Assembly (NCBI GenBank): GCA_027257055.1
Contig: JAPVLO010000133.1
Span: 6,262,001-6,326,000 of the forward strand
Origin: Cephalopachus bancanus
Taxonomy: Eukaryota > Chordata > Mammalia > Primates > Tarsiidae
Reading direction: 5' to 3'
Length of the DNA: 64,000 bases
Position numbers and translations under genes: made by a program. Of the stretch, positions 10,881-22,735 are shown piece by piece (within the stretch, counting starts at the first letter, position 1; every line of letters begins with the position of its first letter). The notes under the pieces were generated by a model that worked only from the letters and a program-made list of their open reading frames with translations, did not search any database and was not told the DNA's origin.

Positions 10881-12527
10881 AAATGTTCTCTATTACGTGT
10901 TCTGTTTTCAATTTCATTGATTTTGTTCTATCTTTATTATTTCCTTTTTGAGATTTGTTTGTGTATTGTTTTTATTAGGTTCTTGATGTAGGAGTTTAGA
11001 TGATTGATTTCATATTGTTTCTCTTTTCTAATGTTTGTACTTAGTATTATAAATTTCCCTCTATCATGGCTTTAGGCTGTGTCCCACAAATACCATATAT
11101 GGCATTTTAATTCACTTCAATGTATTTATTTTTTTTTTAGACTTGCTGTTTGACCCATGGATTATTCAGAAGTGTGTTGTTTAGTTTGTGTTGCTTATTT
11201 CAAGTGTTTGAAGATTTTCCTTTTATCTCTCTGCTACTGGATTCTAGTTTAATTCCACCGTGGTTGGAAAGTACACCCTGTATAACTGTGATTATTTCAT
11301 GTCAATTGAGGTTGGTTTCATGGCCCAGAATAGAGTCTATATTGGTGTATGCTCCACAGGCATTCAAGAAGAATGTGTATTCTTCCTGTAATAGGTAGAG
11401 TTTCCCTTACCTGTCCATTAAATCCTGTTAGTTGATGGTGCTGTTGAATTCTATAATCTGTAATTATTGCCTAGTCACTCTACCAGTTGTTATGGGAGGG
11501 GTAATATAGTTTCCAGTAATAACTGTGGATTTGTCTTTTGTGCTCTATCAGTGCTTGCTTCACTTATTTTTCAGCTCTGTTGTTTGGTGAATATCCAGGT
11601 GAGATTGCTATCTCTTCCCAGTTAATTGACTCTTTTTATTACTTTGTAACTATCCCTTTCTGTCTCTGCTAATGTTCTTCTCCCTAAAGTCTACTTTATC
11701 TTGTGTTGTTTACCCCACTCTTATTTTCCTTTGATTAATGTTTGCATGATGTCTTCTTCTATCTTTTTATTTTCAACTGGTCTTTAATGTTATATTTGAA
11801 GTGAGTATTTTTGGAGATAGACTATCCTGGGTCATGTTTTATAATCCACTGTTAATACCTATCTTTTGATTGGTTTCTTTAAATCTTTTACATTTATTTT
11901 AATCAGTTATATGTTAAGGCTAAGGTCTGTCATGTTGTTTTTTGCTTTCTTTTTCTTCTTTCTGTTTTCATTTCTCTATTTTTTCTGCTTTCCTGTAGAT
12001 TGCTAGGACAATTTTTAGAATTCTTTTTTGATTTATCTGTCATGTCTTTGAGTGCATATTTTGTATATTTTTTAAAAAGTAGTCTTCTGATATTACATCT
12101 AAAGTTGTTTTCTAGCTACATAACATATCTTAGTCTGCTGTTGTCATCATTTTGCCAGTTCAAGTGAACCTTACTTCCATAAGGCTCTGTAAGGTTAAGA
12201 TTTTGTTATCCTAATTTGTTTATAATATAATTTAAAAATATTTTCTCCACATAAAGGCAGTGTTACAATGCACGTATCAGACAGTGTCATAATTTTTGCT
12301 TCAAGCATTAAATATAATTTAGAAAACTCAAGTGGAGAAAAAGCCTACTGTACTTATTCATAGATTTTCTTAGCATTTTTTAAATTCCTTTCTGATGCTT
12401 CAAGATTCCTTTATCATTTCCTTTCTGTATAGAGAAATTTTTTTAGCCATTCTTTAGGATCAGTTTGCTGGTGGCAAATTTTCTTAGTTTTTCTTCACTG
12501 AAAATTTATTGATTTCTCTTTCTTTTG

Positions 12528-12710
12528 ACTTCTCCTACTGGAGTTCCTGGCTTGTCAGCTTCCTTATCTCTATGTCTGTGATAGAAATGGCAAAAAGAAA
12601 ACCCAGGGAAATCACAACTGTGTTATTCCTCAGGTCCCAAGGTTTCTAGCTGGGGTGCTTTCTCCTTTCCACTTTTCAGAGTATACTTACGTTTGTTTTA
12701 TGAATCAGGT
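12528..12710. repeat. direct repeat, copy 1
   Basis: Begins 'acttctcctactggag' and ends 'ttttatgaatcaggt'. The same 183-bp block recurs at 14046-14228 in the same orientation with roughly a dozen differences by eye. This copy lies in the ORF1-side part of the ancient L1, the other in its 5'UTR-side part. Confidence 0.9.
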
Positions 12711-14045
12711 ATAATTTTCCTCTATACATATGTATCCTTATTCTCTTTCAAGGTTTTTTCTTTGTCTTCAGTTTTCAGAAGTTTGTTTGTAATGTTTCTT
12801 GGTGTGCATTCTTTTGGATGTAACCTGTTTGGGATTTTCTCAACTTCTTTAATCCGTCTAAATTGGGGAAGTTTTCAGCCATTGTTTCCTTTGAGAGCTT
12901 TTTCCAGGCTGCTCTCTTTAACCCCTACAAACAGGACTCTGTTGACACAAAGGTTAGATCTTTTTATCTCTGTTCATTTCTTTTTCAGTCTATTTTCTCT
13001 CTGTTATCCCATTTGAGTAATTTTAATTGATCTTTCTTCTCTTCATTATTCCGTTTTCTGTCCCTTCCATTCCAATGTTGAGCTCATCCACTGAACTTTT
13101 AATTTCACTTATTGTTTTTTTTTAGTTCTAACATTTTCATTTGCTTCTTAGCACCTTCTGATTTTTTTGCTGGGACTGTGCATTTTCTTCCTGAAGCTTT
13201 CTATTGTTTTAATATATTTTAAGCAGGTTTGTGATTGTTGAAAGATTTTAACGTAGCTTCTTTAAAATCTTTTTTCAGACAATTTTAACATTATGCCATA
13301 TCAGGGTTGATATCTATAGACTGGTATTTTTTCTTTCAATGATACCTTCCTGATTCTTGCATGACAAGGGATTTTCTATGTAAACCTGAGCACTTTCATA
13401 TTAAGTTATGGGACCATAGATGCTACTTAAACCTGTGTTAACTGGTTTTTTATGATGTCACTCCAGCAGGGGAGGAAGGTGCATTGCCTCATTACTGCAG
13501 GGTGGAGGTAGAAGTGCAGGCTACTTGCTCAAGATATATTGATACCTGTGGGTGTCAACAGTTACTGCCAGGCAGGGGTGGGCATTCTACCTGCCCATGT
13601 GGTTTCCACCAGCACTGGTGGGGTTGGCCTTGTTACTAGTGGGCAATGGAAAGTCCTGACTCTCCACTAGACTCCCTTGGCACAGACTCATTGAGGTGAG
13701 AAAGAGAAGTTTTATTACTGACAGGTGGGGGTAGAAGTCTAGACTTCTCCCTTGATCTCCACTGACACCATGATGGAGTGGGGCACATGACAGGTTGGCA
13801 AGAGTGGAAGTCTCAGTTTCTTATTTGATCTTTTCTGACATCACCTCAATGGGTGTACTGGGTGCTTCATCACAGCCTTTCCAAGGTGAATGTCTAGGCT
13901 CCCACTGGGCCTTTGCAAGCATTGGTAGGGTTGGGGTTATAGTGTTCTGCAGTGTTTGACTGGAGTAGAACTATGGTCTAAAACTTTCACATCTTGCTTG
14001 GTTGCTCCTTTTCTGGGAACTTGGCTAAAGTCATGGCTATTTTTC

Positions 14046-14228
14046 ACTTCTCCTACTGGAGTTCCTGGCTTGCCAACTTCCTTATCTGTATGTCTATGAT
14101 AGAAATGGCAAAAAGAAAACCCAGGGAAATCAAAACTGTGCTATTCCTCAGGGCCCAAGGTTTCTAGCTGGTGTGCCTTCTCCTTTCCACTTTTCAGAGT
14201 ATGCATATGTTTGTTTTATGAATCAGGT
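14046..14228. repeat. direct repeat, copy 2
   Basis: Partner of 12528-12710, equal in length with no indels seen. Copies share 'gatagaaatggcaaaaag' and 'aaggtttctagctgg'. Confidence 0.9.
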
Positions 14229-14399
14229 TCAGGATTTTTAGTCATACTTATTGGAAGAATGAAAGAAAGTTGTCTCCTCTATCTTCTTGAAAGTGGAAGC
14301 AATCTGTATTTTGCAAACATTTTTTCCCAATATGTGGTTTGTGTTTTTATGTATTTAACCATGTCTTTTGGAAAACAAGCTTTCTAAACAACCTCTTTG

Positions 14400-14965
14400 A
14401 GGCATAAGTGACATACTATATGGGGGAAACCCCCTAAAAAACCAGCACTGTTTTGTGGAGGGTGAGCCCCTTGTAGTACAGGCTTCCCCTGCTAGGTAAG
14501 TGTTCTAGGAACCCACTGACATCAGTGTACCAGTTAGCTTTGTTGTGAGTGGCTGTGTTCAGATTCTGGGAATTATTATTATTTTTGGAAGATTCTTTCA
14601 GTATGTTTGCCCATTTGGGTGATTTGTGAGCACGCCTGCCTACACTGTGCTGAATATCAGCAGTTTTGACCAAAAACTGCATGATCCTCTTGCCTTACTC
14701 TCCCTATTCACCCAACCTCACCCAGAGAGACATTTTTTTTTTTGCTTCCCCAGATGAAAAAAGTCCTCAAAGGAAGCTGTTTGCCAGTGTGGAAAAGGTG
14801 AAATTTTAAAATGGCAGAAACACTAAAAGGGATCGAATTTGATGAGCTAAAAGACTGGTTTGAGCAATGGAAAAAGCACCTTGATAGGTGCATTTATCAA
14901 ACAGAGAGTACTTTGAAGGTGACTGAAGTTTAAACTTGCAAGAATAAACACAATTTTTAAATAAA
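14400..14965 (+). mobile_element. mariner-type DNA transposon remnant (copy 2)
   Basis: Shares with copy 1 (1410-1895) the non-coding block 'gtgttctaggaaccca' and the decayed transposase C-terminus ('gatgaaaaaagtcctcaaag', 'agagtactttgaaggtgac'), here ending with 'gaagtttaa' as mariner genes often do. The middle and N-terminal transposase parts are missing at the same place as in copy 1, which points to a non-autonomous, internally deleted family. Confidence 0.6.
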
Positions 14966-16679
14966 TACATAAGGGTTGGCACTAGCCCACTTACAGACGC
15001 ATACGATAAGAGTGGAAGAACTTAGCAGCACACGAGTAGGGGTGAGTCTTGATCTGATCCACCCTCTTGTGCCAAGAGTCTGTGGGGCATCTGAACCACG
15101 TGGAGAGCAGCCTGACTGCCCGCACAAAGACCAGAGGGGAGGGTCTAGAGATTGGAGCCTGCTCCCTCCTGCAGGAGCCAAAAGCAGCGGTGCTTAGGAC
15201 AGGCCAGTAAAAAAGAAAACTGAAGTTCCAGAAAAGGCCACAAGAGGGAGCAAAGGGGAGCTCATGACACAAAACTTTGGGGTTTTTTGCTTTGTTTTGT
15301 TTGTTTGTTTGTTTGTCCGTTTGTTTTGTTTTGTTTCTTTGCTTATCAAATTTTTACTTGCCTGTTTGTTTCCCTTTTTCTTCTTCTTTCTCATCATCTT
15401 CCTTTCTTCTCCCTTCTGTCTTTCTCTGTTCTTTCCTTTCTCTTATCCCATTTTGGTTTCAGGGATTATACATATATTCCCACCTCATGGACATAGTGTA
15501 AGGTGGTGGGAAGTGGGTTCCAGGAGGCCCACACCCCAGTCAGCAGATACTGTAATCTTCAGGTTGCTTCTGAATCTTAGCTCCCGTCATTATGCCTTAA
15601 TCAGATCTCAAAACTGCAAAAAGACAGCCCAGCCTTCCACTCCAGCCTGGCTTCAAAATTGAACAAATCCAGAGGCTCTACACAAGAAATCATAGGGGAT
15701 TGGGCAAACAGAAATGAAAACTATCCCTGTCTCACTGGGCAACAAAATTAAAGAGGAAAAAAATAAAATGAGGGAAAATACATCACAAATGAAGAAGAAT
15801 CAATGGAAGAACACAGATCAACCCCCCCATTCCAGTCCCCTGGAAAGACATTATCTGAGAATACAGACTTCAAAACTCAAACAATGAAGAGCCTACAGAA
15901 TGACTGGTCTCAGCACAAATTCAGATATCAAGGTATTAATGGAGAGGATGGATAAAAATCAAGAAAGTCAAGAAGAAAGAATGAAAGAATTGGTAACTGA
16001 GATTATAGCAATAAAGAATATAGTGAATAAAATTAATAACAGACTGACAACATGGAAAACCTTAATAGCTAAGCAGAAGAAAGAATCTCAAAGCTTGAAA
16101 ACCAAAATATAGCACTAACCCCAACTGTTAAAACAGAAGGAAAATTAAAAAGATGGAACAAACCCTCCAAGAGATGTGTGATTATATTAAGAGGCCAAAC
16201 TTGTGCATGATTGGCATTCCTGAGGCAGAAAGAGAAATAGAGACCACCTCATATAACCAACATTCCATGAGGTTATACAAGAAAACTTCCCTCATTTCCT
16301 TAGAGACAAAACTATCCAAACACAAGAGATTCAGAGAATCCCTGCAAGGCATCATGAGAGGACCAACTCCCAGACACATAGTAATGTGCTTATACAAAGA
16401 AGGTATAAAAGAAGGTATAGAAGAAAAAACCCTAAAAGCAGTGAAAGATCAGACTACCTACCAGAGAAGACCAATTAGAATAGCAGAAGATTTATCTATA
16501 GAAACACTACAAGTTAGAAGAGACTGAACTCTAATCTTCAAAGTTAAAGAATTCCAACCAAAAACTTCCTGCTCAACTAAGCTAAACTTCATCAACAATG
16601 GGGAATTAAAATCCTTCTCAGACATCCAAAGCCTAAGAGATTATGCAGCTATACAGGAGATGCTTAAGACGGTATTAAG

Positions 16680-17444
16680 GAGCAGCCAACAAACACATGA
16701 AGAAATGCTCAACCTCACTAATCATCAGGGAGATGCAAATCAAAACCATACTGAGATACCACCTAACTTCAGTCAGAATGGCAACAACTCAAAAAATAAC
16801 AGCTGCTGGAGAGGGTGTGGTGAAAAGGGAACATTTCTACACTGTTGGTGGGAGTGTAAACTAGTGCAGCCTCTGTGGAAAGCAGTGTGGCGATTCCTAA
16901 AAACTCTAAAAATCGACCTTCCATATGACCCCGCAATCCCCCTACTGGGAATATACCCTGAAGAACTCAAATCACTCTATAAAAAAGACACCTGCACACG
17001 TATGTTTATCGCAGCATTGTTCACAATAGCAAGAACCTGGAAACAATGATGCTGCACATCAAAAGAGGACTGGATTTTTAAAATGTGGTACATATACATG
17101 ATGGAATACTACTCAGCCATAAAAAAGAACAAAATCATGAATTTCGCAGCAACCTGAATGGCACTAGAGTCTATAATACTGAGTGACCTCTCACAGAAAC
17201 AAAGATCCAAGTGTCACATGTTCTCACTCATATAATGGACCTTGAACGTCCAATGTAATACTATAAGGAAATGACTGACGGTACTGGGAAACTATGCGGG
17301 GGGGGGGAGAGGGGATTAACAGTAGCAAATATCTGTCTGGGGATGGGGAAACACCTCTTATCAACAGGGTGCCTGAATGAAACGTAATTGTGTACCTAAC
17401 CCTTAACTGTACCCCACAAAACCATAATAAAAAATATTTTAGAA
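16680..17444 (+). mobile_element. 5'-truncated young L1 nested in L1-B ORF1
   Basis: Contains the ORF2 C-terminal end (frame open to 17049: [19 protein letters not shown], then [11 protein letters not shown]), a 3'UTR with a G-rich run at 17297, and the family end 'cttaactgtaccccac' then 'accataataaaaaatattt'. A 14-bp target-site duplication 'aagacggtattaag' / 'aagaaggtattaag' (16666-16679, 17445-17458; one mismatch) flanks it. It is the same subfamily as L1-C and L1-F. Confidence 0.93.
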
Positions 17445-17460
17445 AAGAAGGTATTAAGCA

Positions 17461-17544
17461 CAGAAGAAAGAAAGAGAGAGAGAGAGAAAAAAAGAAAAAA
17501 GAGAGAAAGAGAGAGAGAAAGAAAGAAAGGAAGGAAGAAAGAAA

Positions 17545-17589
<45 letters not shown>

Positions 17590-17593
17590 AATA
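17461..17593. repeat. (GAAA)n / purine microsatellite
   Basis: About 130 bp of AGAA/GAAA repeats directly after the L1 target duplication. The related L1-D has a short purine tract ('agaagaaagaaagaaaatg') at the same ORF1 position, which was probably the seed. Confidence 0.95.
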
Positions 17594-17724
17594 CCAGGAG
17601 ATCAGGAAAGCATAGAATCAACAGAGGATACATTGTTACTGAAAACTTGAAAACACACACATACATCAACCCAAAGTTAAAACAAATAAACAAGAAAAAA
17701 CTTTATAAAAGCCTCCTGACAAGG

Positions 17725-20700
17725 ATAAACTCTCACATTTCAATAGTCAGACTGAATGTAAATGGACTAAATGCACCACTGAAAAGACATATATTGGCAA
17801 ACTGGATTAAAAAGTATGACCCTCCAGGTGTGGTGGCTCAAGCCTGTAATCCCAGCTCTTTGGGAGGCTTAGGCAAGAGGAGTGCCTGAGACCAGGGGTT
17901 CAAGCAGCCTGGACAACTTGGCGAGACCTCATCTCTACAATAAATAAAAAAATAAGCCGGGCATGGTAGTGCTTACCTGTAGTTCCAGCTACTTGGAGGA
18001 CTGAAGTGAAAGAATCACCTGAGCCCAGCAGGTAGAGGCTGCAGTGGCTGTGAGTGTGCCACTACATTCCAACCTGGCTGACAGAGTAAGACTCCAATTA
18101 AAAATAAAAGCATGACCCAAAAATATGCTGCCTACAGGAAACACATTTCAACAAAGGACATGCACTGACACAAAGTTAAAAGATAGAAAACAAACTTTCA
18201 GGCAAACAGAAAACAAAAGAAGGCAGAAGTCACAATTTTAATATCAGACAAGACAGTCTTCAAGTTATCACAAATTTAAAAAGATAAGGAAGGACACTGC
18301 ATAGTGGTACAAGGTTCAAACCATCCACACACACACAAAAATTCCATTCTAAATACATATGCACCCAACACAGAAACACCAGGATTTATAAGGCAACTAT
18401 TAAGTAAATTAAAAAAGGATATTGAATCTAACACAGTTATAACTTGGGGCTTATTTGCCACTAGCAATCCTAGACAGATAACCAAGGCAAAAAAAATCAA
18501 TAAAAAAATATGGACTTGAACTTGATGATTGACAAAATAGATTTAATAGATAACTATAGAACAATCTACCCAATAACCATAGAATATACATTCTATGCAT
18601 CACCACATGGAACATATTCCAAGATTGACCACATCCTTGACCATTTATCAAGAATAAGCAAATTCCATAAGATTGGAATACTATCATGCACCTTCTCAGA
18701 CCATAGCAAAATAAAAATAAATATTGCTAACAACAAGATTCTCCCCAAATACACAAAGACATGGACTCTAAACAGCACAGTGCTGCACAACTACTGAGTC
18801 AATACAGAAATTTAAAGCTTCTTGGAAATAAATGAAAACAAGCATACATCTTAGCAAAACTTCTGGGATGTCATGAAATCAGTTCTAGGAGGGGAATTTA
18901 TATCTCTATGAACACACATCAAGAAAATAGAAAGTTTGCAAACGGAGGTGGGGGTGGGGGAAAAAAAGAAAGATTGCAAGTTAGCAACCTAACAAATCAC
19001 CTAAGGGATCTGGAAAGTGAAGACCACCAAAACCCTAACTTCAGCAGAAGAACTGATATCACCAAAGTAAAAGCCCAAATACAGGACAGAGAAGACAAAA
19101 ATATCATAGAAAAAAATAAACGAAACAAAAAGCTGGTACTTTGAAAGAATACACAAGCTTGATGAACCCCTAGCCAGATTGACCAAGGAAAAAGAGGCAA
19201 AAAGCCCGAATAAACACAATCGGAAATGCAAACAATCAAGTCACAACTGACCCCAAAGAAGTACAAAAGATTATTAGAGATTACTATGCACACTATTTGT
19301 ATGGAAAAAAATTTATTAAGTGAAATAGAAGACTTTCTGACATCACATAACCCTCTAAGTTTGAAGCAAGAAGAAATAGAGATGTTAAATAGACCAATAA
19401 TAATCTAGGAAATTGACTCCTTCATTAAAAAGGTACCTACAAAAAAAAAAAAAGCCCTGAACCAGACAGCTTTCCAGCGAAATTCTACAAAACATACAAG
19501 GAGAAGCTGATACCAATCCTATTAAAAGTATTCCAGGCAATCGAGAAAGATGGAACTCTCCCCAAATAATTTTATGACACTAACATCACACTAATACCCA
19601 AACCAGACAAAGAACCACCAAAGAACGAACATAGATGCAAAAATTCTTAACAAGATTCTAGCAAATTTGATCCAACAACACATCTCAAAAATTGTCCACC
19701 ATAACCAAATAGGTTTCATCCCCAGGATGCTGGACTGGTTTAACATCTGCAAGACCATAAAGGTAATCAAGTACATCAACAGATGCAAGAACAAGAACAA
19801 CACGATTATATCATTAGAGGCAGAAAAGGCTTTCAACAAAATCTAGTATTCATTCTTTATAAAAAACACTTGAATGTGTAGGTACAGAGGGAACATACCT
19901 CAAAATAGTAAAAACCATCTATGGTAAACCCACAGCCAACATATTAACAAATGGACAGAAATTAGAAATATTTCCCCTGAAAACCAGAACAAGGCAAGGC
20001 TGCCTAGTCTCACCCCTCCTGTTCAACAAGGTATTGGAAGTCCTAGCTAGAGCAATCGAACAAGAGAAGGAAATCAGGGGTATCCAAATAGGAAAAGAGG
20101 AAGTTAAACTTTCCCTCTCTGTGGATGATATGATCCTATACTTGGAAAACCCAAGGGAATCTGTCAAAAACCTCCTTGCACTGATAAAGAACTTTTGCAA
20201 GGCCTCAGGGTATAAAATCAATGTGCAAAAGACAGTCACATTTTTATATACCAACACCAAACAGGCAGAGAATCAAATAAAAAGCACAATCCCATTCATA
20301 GTAGCCATACACACACACAAAATGAAATACCTTGGCATCTTCCTAAACAGAGAAGTGAAAGACCTTTACAATGTAAAGTACAAAGCAATGCTCAAAGAAA
20401 TCAAATATGATACAAACAAATGGGAAAATATTCCATGGTCATGAATTGGAAGAATTAACATTGTTAAAATATCCATCCTACCCAAGGCAATCTAGAGATT
20501 CAACGCAATACCCATTAAATTACCATCATCATTCTTCTCGGATCTGTAATTGACAATAGAGAAATTCCTATGGAAACAAAAATGACCACAAATAGCCAAA
20601 ACAATCTTCAGCAAAAGAAACAAAGTAGGAGGTATCATACTTCTAGACTTTAAACTTTATTATAAGACCAATAATCAAAATAGCCTGGTACTGGTAGAGA

Positions 20701-21690
20701 AACAGGCATATGGATCAATGGAACAGGATAGAGATTCCAGAAGCAAAACCTCAACTTCTTAACCAACACATCTTTGACAAAGCCTCCACCAATAACCACT
20801 GGGGAAAGGAAAACCTATTCAGAAAATGATGCTGGGAAAACTTGCTGACCATACGCAGAAGATTAAAACAAGACCCCTACCTATAACCATACACAAAATC
20901 AACTCTAAATGAATCAAAGAACTAAATGTAAAACCTCAAACTATAAGAATCAGAAAACACAGGAGACATCCTTATGGAAATTGGAATAGGCAAACAATTC
21001 CTGATCAAAACTCCAGATGCCCATGCCACAAGAGATAAGATAGACAAGAGGGACCTCATTAAACTGAAAAGTTTCTGCAAAGCAAAAGAAGTCATCAAGA
21101 GATCAGGAAGACAACCCACAGAATGGGAAAAAAAAATATTTGCCAACAGTATATCTGACAAAGGTCTAAAATCCAGGATCTATAAGGAACTCTAACATGC
21201 CGAAAGGAAAAAAACCAAACAGATCCATTAAAAAGTAGGCAAAAGACATGAATAGAAACTTCTCAAAAGAAGACATACAAGCAGCCAACAGACACATGAA
21301 AAAGAGATTCAGCCTCACTAATCATCAGAGAAATGCAAATCAAAACCACATTGAGATGCCACCTAACTCCAGTAAGGATGACCATCATTAATAAAACAAA
21401 CAACAGATGCTGGCAAGGATGTGAAGAAAAAGAAAAGCTTCTACACTATTGGTAGGAGTGCAAACTAGTTCAACCTCTATAGAAAATAGTGTGGCCATTC
21501 TCTAGAACTAGAACTAGAAATTGACCATCCATAAGAACCAGCAATCTCTCTTCTGGGAATATACCCAAAGGAACTCAAATCATTCTACAAAAAAAGATAC
21601 CTGTGCATGCATGTTTATTGCATCACCATTCACAATAGCAAAAACATGTAACTGTGCTACCCATTGAAAGTGGACTGGATACAAAAAATG
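17725..21690 (+). pseudogene. L1-B ORF2 pseudogene (endonuclease-reverse transcriptase)
   Basis: ORF2p nicks target DNA and reverse-transcribes L1 RNA. Remains in order: endonuclease start (SIVRLNVNGLNAPLKRH, 17735-17790), endonuclease blocks (NTYAPNTETPGF, about 18350; CTFSDHSKIKI, about 18690), RT part with [16 protein letters not shown] DNA (19985) and a degenerate catalytic box reading SVDD in place of FADD (about 20120), and the Cys-rich C-terminus (21400-21440). Broken by stops, frameshifts and an Alu at 17823. Non-functional. Confidence 0.8.
17823..18105 (+). mobile_element. Alu dimer inside L1-B ORF2, with target-site duplication
   Basis: 'tccaggtgtggtggctc' start, linker 'caataaataaaaaaataag', end 'gactccaattaaaaat'. 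A 13-bp duplication 'aaaagtatgaccc' / 'aaaagcatgaccc' (17810-17822, 18106-18118) has one mismatch. It interrupts the endonuclease domain. Confidence 0.92.
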
Positions 21691-21693
21691 TAG

Positions 21694-21878
21694 TACTCCA
21701 CATGTTCTCACTCATAAGCAGACCTTGAACAATTATCATAATACTATAAGAAAGGGATTTGCAGTAGTGGGAAACTACCAGGGTGGGGGGGGGCGCACAC
21801 CTCTTCAACAAGGATACCTGCATAATGACCATTTGTATACCTAACCCCACATCTTTAAAATAAAAAATAATTTTTAAA
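21694..21878 (+). mobile_element. short 5'-truncated L1 3' end nested in L1-B
   Basis: The L1-B text 'acaaaaaatg' is followed by a jump to L1 3'UTR DNA ('ccacatgttctcactc' to 'cacatctttaaaataaaaa'). After the A tail at about 21880 the host resumes with 'ctgtggtttatatacac'. The host line is thus continuous without the roughly 185-bp insert. The poly-A-rich junction hides an exact target duplication. Confidence 0.7.
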
Positions 21879-22260
21879 AAAACTGTGGTTTATATACACA
21901 ATGGAATATTGTGCAGCCATAAAGAAAGACAAAACTATGGACTTCACAGCAACTTGGATGGATTTGGAGTCTATCATAGTCAGTGATCTATCACAGAAAC
22001 AAAGAACAGAGTACCACCATGTTCTCACTCATATGTGGCCCCAAACATTCATCATAATACTATAAGAAAAGGATTGGCAGTGGAGGGACTCTGCTGGGGA
22101 AAGGAGGCGGCACATGAAGTTAGTAAGGGTGCCTGATCCTAATCCAACAGGGTGAGGGCCAGTGAGAGGCCCAAACTTCACCTGTACCTAGACCACTTAT
22201 GTACCCAATCCTGACTTGTACCCCACATCTTTAAAATTAGAAAATAAAATAAAAGGAGAA

Positions 22261-22407
22261 AACATAAATAAATTAAGGTTTCTTTTGAGCTCACCCTCAT
22301 AAACTGCACATTTAAATGGACAATTTGATAAGTTGTGATACATGTATACACCCATTAAACATCACCACAATCAAGGAAGTGAATATATCCATCATCTCCA
22401 GAATTGT
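22261..22407. repeat. old repeat-derived flank
   Basis: 'aaatggacaatttgataag' and 'catcaccacaatcaagg' resemble a common ancient LINE-associated sequence. Family not assigned. Confidence 0.3.
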
Positions 22408-22422
22408 CTCATTCTTATTTTT

Positions 22423-22720
22423 TTATTTTTTTTATTTTTTATTTTTTGAGTTGGAGTCTCAGTCTATCGTCCAGACGGGAGTGCAGTGGCCGCTCTCGGC
22501 CACCGCAGCCTCGACCTGCTGGGCTCCGGCGATCCTTCCGCCTCAGCCTTCCAAGTAGCCGGAATTACAGGCATGCGCTACCACGCCCTGCTGATTTTTT
22601 TTATTTATTGTAGAGATGAGGTCTCGCTGCCCAGGTGGGTCTCCAACCCGCGGGCTCAGGCAATCCACTCACCTCAGCCTCCCAAAGGCGTGGGATTACA
22701 GGCTGAGCCACCGAGCCCGG
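22423..22720 (-). mobile_element. Alu dimer, younger type, with target-site duplication
   Basis: Full left and right arms in reverse ('gctgggctccggcgatcc', 'gtctccaacccgcgggctc'). A perfect 15-bp duplication 'ctcattcttattttt' flanks it (22408-22422 and 22721-22735). Confidence 0.93.
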
Positions 22721-22735
22721 CTCATTCTTATTTTT

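Larger units (their letters stand above)
10881..14395 (-). mobile_element. ancient L1 (L1M-like), ORF2 5' part through ORF1 to 5'UTR
   Basis: Reading the plus strand, reversed ORF2 landmarks come first ('cttgctgtttgacccatgg', 'gcattcaagaagaatgtg', 'ctatcagtgcttgcttc'). ORF1-like T-rich DNA follows near 12360-13300, then 5'UTR-like DNA (13440-14250). All frames are destroyed. A 183-bp block in it occurs twice (12528 and 14046). Subfamily not assigned. Confidence 0.65.
15789..17640 (+). pseudogene. L1-B ORF1 pseudogene, split by a nested L1
   Basis: ORF1p is the L1 RNA-binding trimer. Visible remains are a coiled-coil part (15900-16112, KNIVNKINNRL), an RRM-like part with LCMIGIPEAEREIE (about 16201-16240), and the C-terminal domain with PTPRHIVMCLYKEG and PIRIAEDLSIETLQVRRD (to 16527). 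Frameshifts and stops separate these blocks. At 16679 the gene is interrupted by a 765-bp younger L1, and its purine-rich end has expanded into (GAAA)n. Non-functional. Confidence 0.8.
14975..22260 (+). mobile_element. L1-B: decayed, near full-length older L1 with nested insertions
   Basis: In order: 5'UTR-like DNA (to 15788), ORF1 (from 15789), a young L1 fragment (16680-17444), (GAAA)n, the ORF1 end, ORF2 (about 17725-21690) with an Alu at 17823, a short nested L1 3' end (21694-21878), and a 3'UTR ending 'cacatctttaaaattag' with an A-rich tail. The 5' limit is uncertain. 'aaataaatacataagg' (about 14958-14973) and 'aaataaattaagg' (about 22265-22277) could be a damaged target-site duplication. 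Confidence 0.75.

Noticed and set aside
17390..17650. 86-codon Lys/Glu/Arg frame
   Set aside because: Translation of the (GAAA)n tract only.
14958..22277. Exact target duplication for L1-B
   Set aside because: The A/T-rich candidates (aaataaatacataagg / aaataaattaagg) are too simple in sequence to fix the 5' edge; kept only as a possibility.
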